The notes under the pieces were generated by a model. It worked only from the letters and a program-made list of their open reading frames with translations, was not told the origin of the DNA and ran no database searches. From NCBI GenBank assembly GCA_030765735.1, contig JAVCBZ010000062.1, forward strand, positions 1-5,973: a stretch of DNA of 5,973 bases. Reading direction: 5' to 3'. A program made the translations under genes and the position numbers. Below are positions 5,342 through 5,973 of the stretch, one piece after another (position 1 is the stretch's first letter; every line of letters begins with the position of its first letter). Source of the DNA: Candidatus Susulua stagnicola. Lineage in GTDB: Bacteria; Omnitrophota; Gorgyraeia; Duberdicusellales; 4484-171.

Positions 5342-5973
5342 ATGAAAAGCTATAAATTAAAACCTCTTGATCAAAGTTCAATCGTTGACTACAAAGAGAA
5401 TTTAAATCCTCAACAACTAAAAGTTGTTACTGAAGGCTCCGGGCCATCTCTAGTTTTAGCTGGAGCTGGAAGCGGAAAAACAAGAGTATTGGTTTACCGT
5501 CTAGCCTATCTTCTTGAAAAAGGAATTCCAGCTCAAAATATTCTCTTAGTAACCTTCACTAATAAAGCATCTACGGAAATGATTAATCGGGCTGAGGTTC
5601 TTCTTAAGTCTTCTCTTAAGACTCTTTGGGCCGGAACTTTTCATCATATTGGAAATGTTATGCTCAGAAAAGAAGCTGAATCGATAGGTTACTCCCCTAA
5701 CTTCACTATTGCTGATACTGAAGATGCCAAAGGCTTAATTGAGGACTGTTTTGAAGATTTAGATATATACAAACGTGAAAAAATGTTCCCTAAAAAAGGC
5801 TTAATCTACAATATCTATTCCATAGCTGCTAATTCTGGTAAAGATATATCTACAATTATAAGCGAAAAATATTCCCATATTGAAGAATATACTCGGCAAA
5901 TACAAGAAATTATTGCCTGCTACAAAGATAAAAAAAAGAAAGCTAATATTATGGATTTTACAGATTTACTGAC
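5342..5973 (+). CDS. UvrD/PcrA-like superfamily 1 DNA helicase, N-terminal part
   Basis: The frame is open from ATG 5342 to the right edge, giving 210 complete codons of what is normally a 650-750 residue ATP-dependent 3'-5' DNA helicase for repair or replication. Visible motifs in order are the Q-motif (LNPQQ, 21-25), Walker A AGAGSGKT (40-47), motif Ia LLVTFTNKAS (68-77), and motif Ib-like WAGTFHHIG (96-104). The window stops at MDFTDLL (204-210), just before the expected DExQD of motif II. TFHH in place of the usual TFHS suggests a UvrD-like subfamily other than classical PcrA/UvrD, so I give no symbol. The start is chosen because the nearest upstream ATG (5337) meets TGA two codons later. 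There is no Shine-Dalgarno; the promoter abuts the start codon. It is divergent from the ACT operon and unrelated to it in function as far as can be seen. Confidence 0.92.
   Translation, partial: MKSYKLKPLDQSSIVDYKENLNPQQLKVVTEGSGPSLVLAGAGSGKTRVLVYRLAYLLEKGIPAQNILLVTFTNKASTEMINRAEVLLKSSLKTLWAGTFHHIGNVMLRKEAESIGYSPNFTIADTEDAKGLIEDCFEDLDIYKREKMFPKKGLIYNIYSIAANSGKDISTIISEKYSHIEEYTRQIQEIIACYKDKKKKANIMDFTDLL

Overview
The window is strongly AT-rich bacterial DNA using the standard code. It holds a leftward four-gene operon (about 344-4642), a decayed RAYT-type transposase with GC-rich palindromes (about 4717-5263), and the first 210 codons of a rightward UvrD-like helicase that runs off the right edge. 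Low GC, few Shine-Dalgarno sequences, RAYT remnants with GAGPA/GAGLA-like insert peptides and a GGGGACGG-type inverted-repeat relic suggest an uncultured lineage such as Omnitrophota. That assignment is an inference from style; no marker gene is present.

Layout. 1-343 has no convincing gene. It holds a possible leftward promoter near the left edge, a 203-bp segment bounded by a perfect 14-bp inverted repeat, and a hairpin with a T-run that probably terminates the operon. The operon, in transcription order (minus strand), is: a tandem-ACT-domain protein (4229-4642), a family 1 glycoside hydrolase (2955-4166), a patatin/NTE-type phospholipase with an N-terminal cyclic-nucleotide-binding fold and a P-loop-bearing middle domain (1075-2949), and a secreted DUF3108 protein (344-1057). 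A near-consensus sigma-70 promoter (TTGACA, 17 bp, TAGAAT) and a good ribosome binding site precede the ACT gene. The other three genes follow at gaps of 62, 5 and 17 bp without clear ribosome binding sites.

4643-5341 separates the operon from the divergent helicase. Its middle is a RAYT (IS200-like Y1 transposase) remnant that keeps the HxH and catalytic Tyr motifs but lacks the usual N-terminus and is split by one extra G in a G-run. That run lies in a GC-rich hairpin which has an inverted partner at the 3' end of the gene. The helicase has its own promoter placed so close to the ATG that its mRNA is probably leaderless.

The operon genes do not form a pathway I recognise. The phospholipase and DUF3108 protein may both concern the envelope, the glycosidase is cytoplasmic, and the ACT protein probably senses a small ligand. 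I see no clear new defence or mobile system. The most interesting items are the palindromes nested in the RAYT gene, the one-base break, and the NTE-like protein with degenerate cyclic-nucleotide residues.
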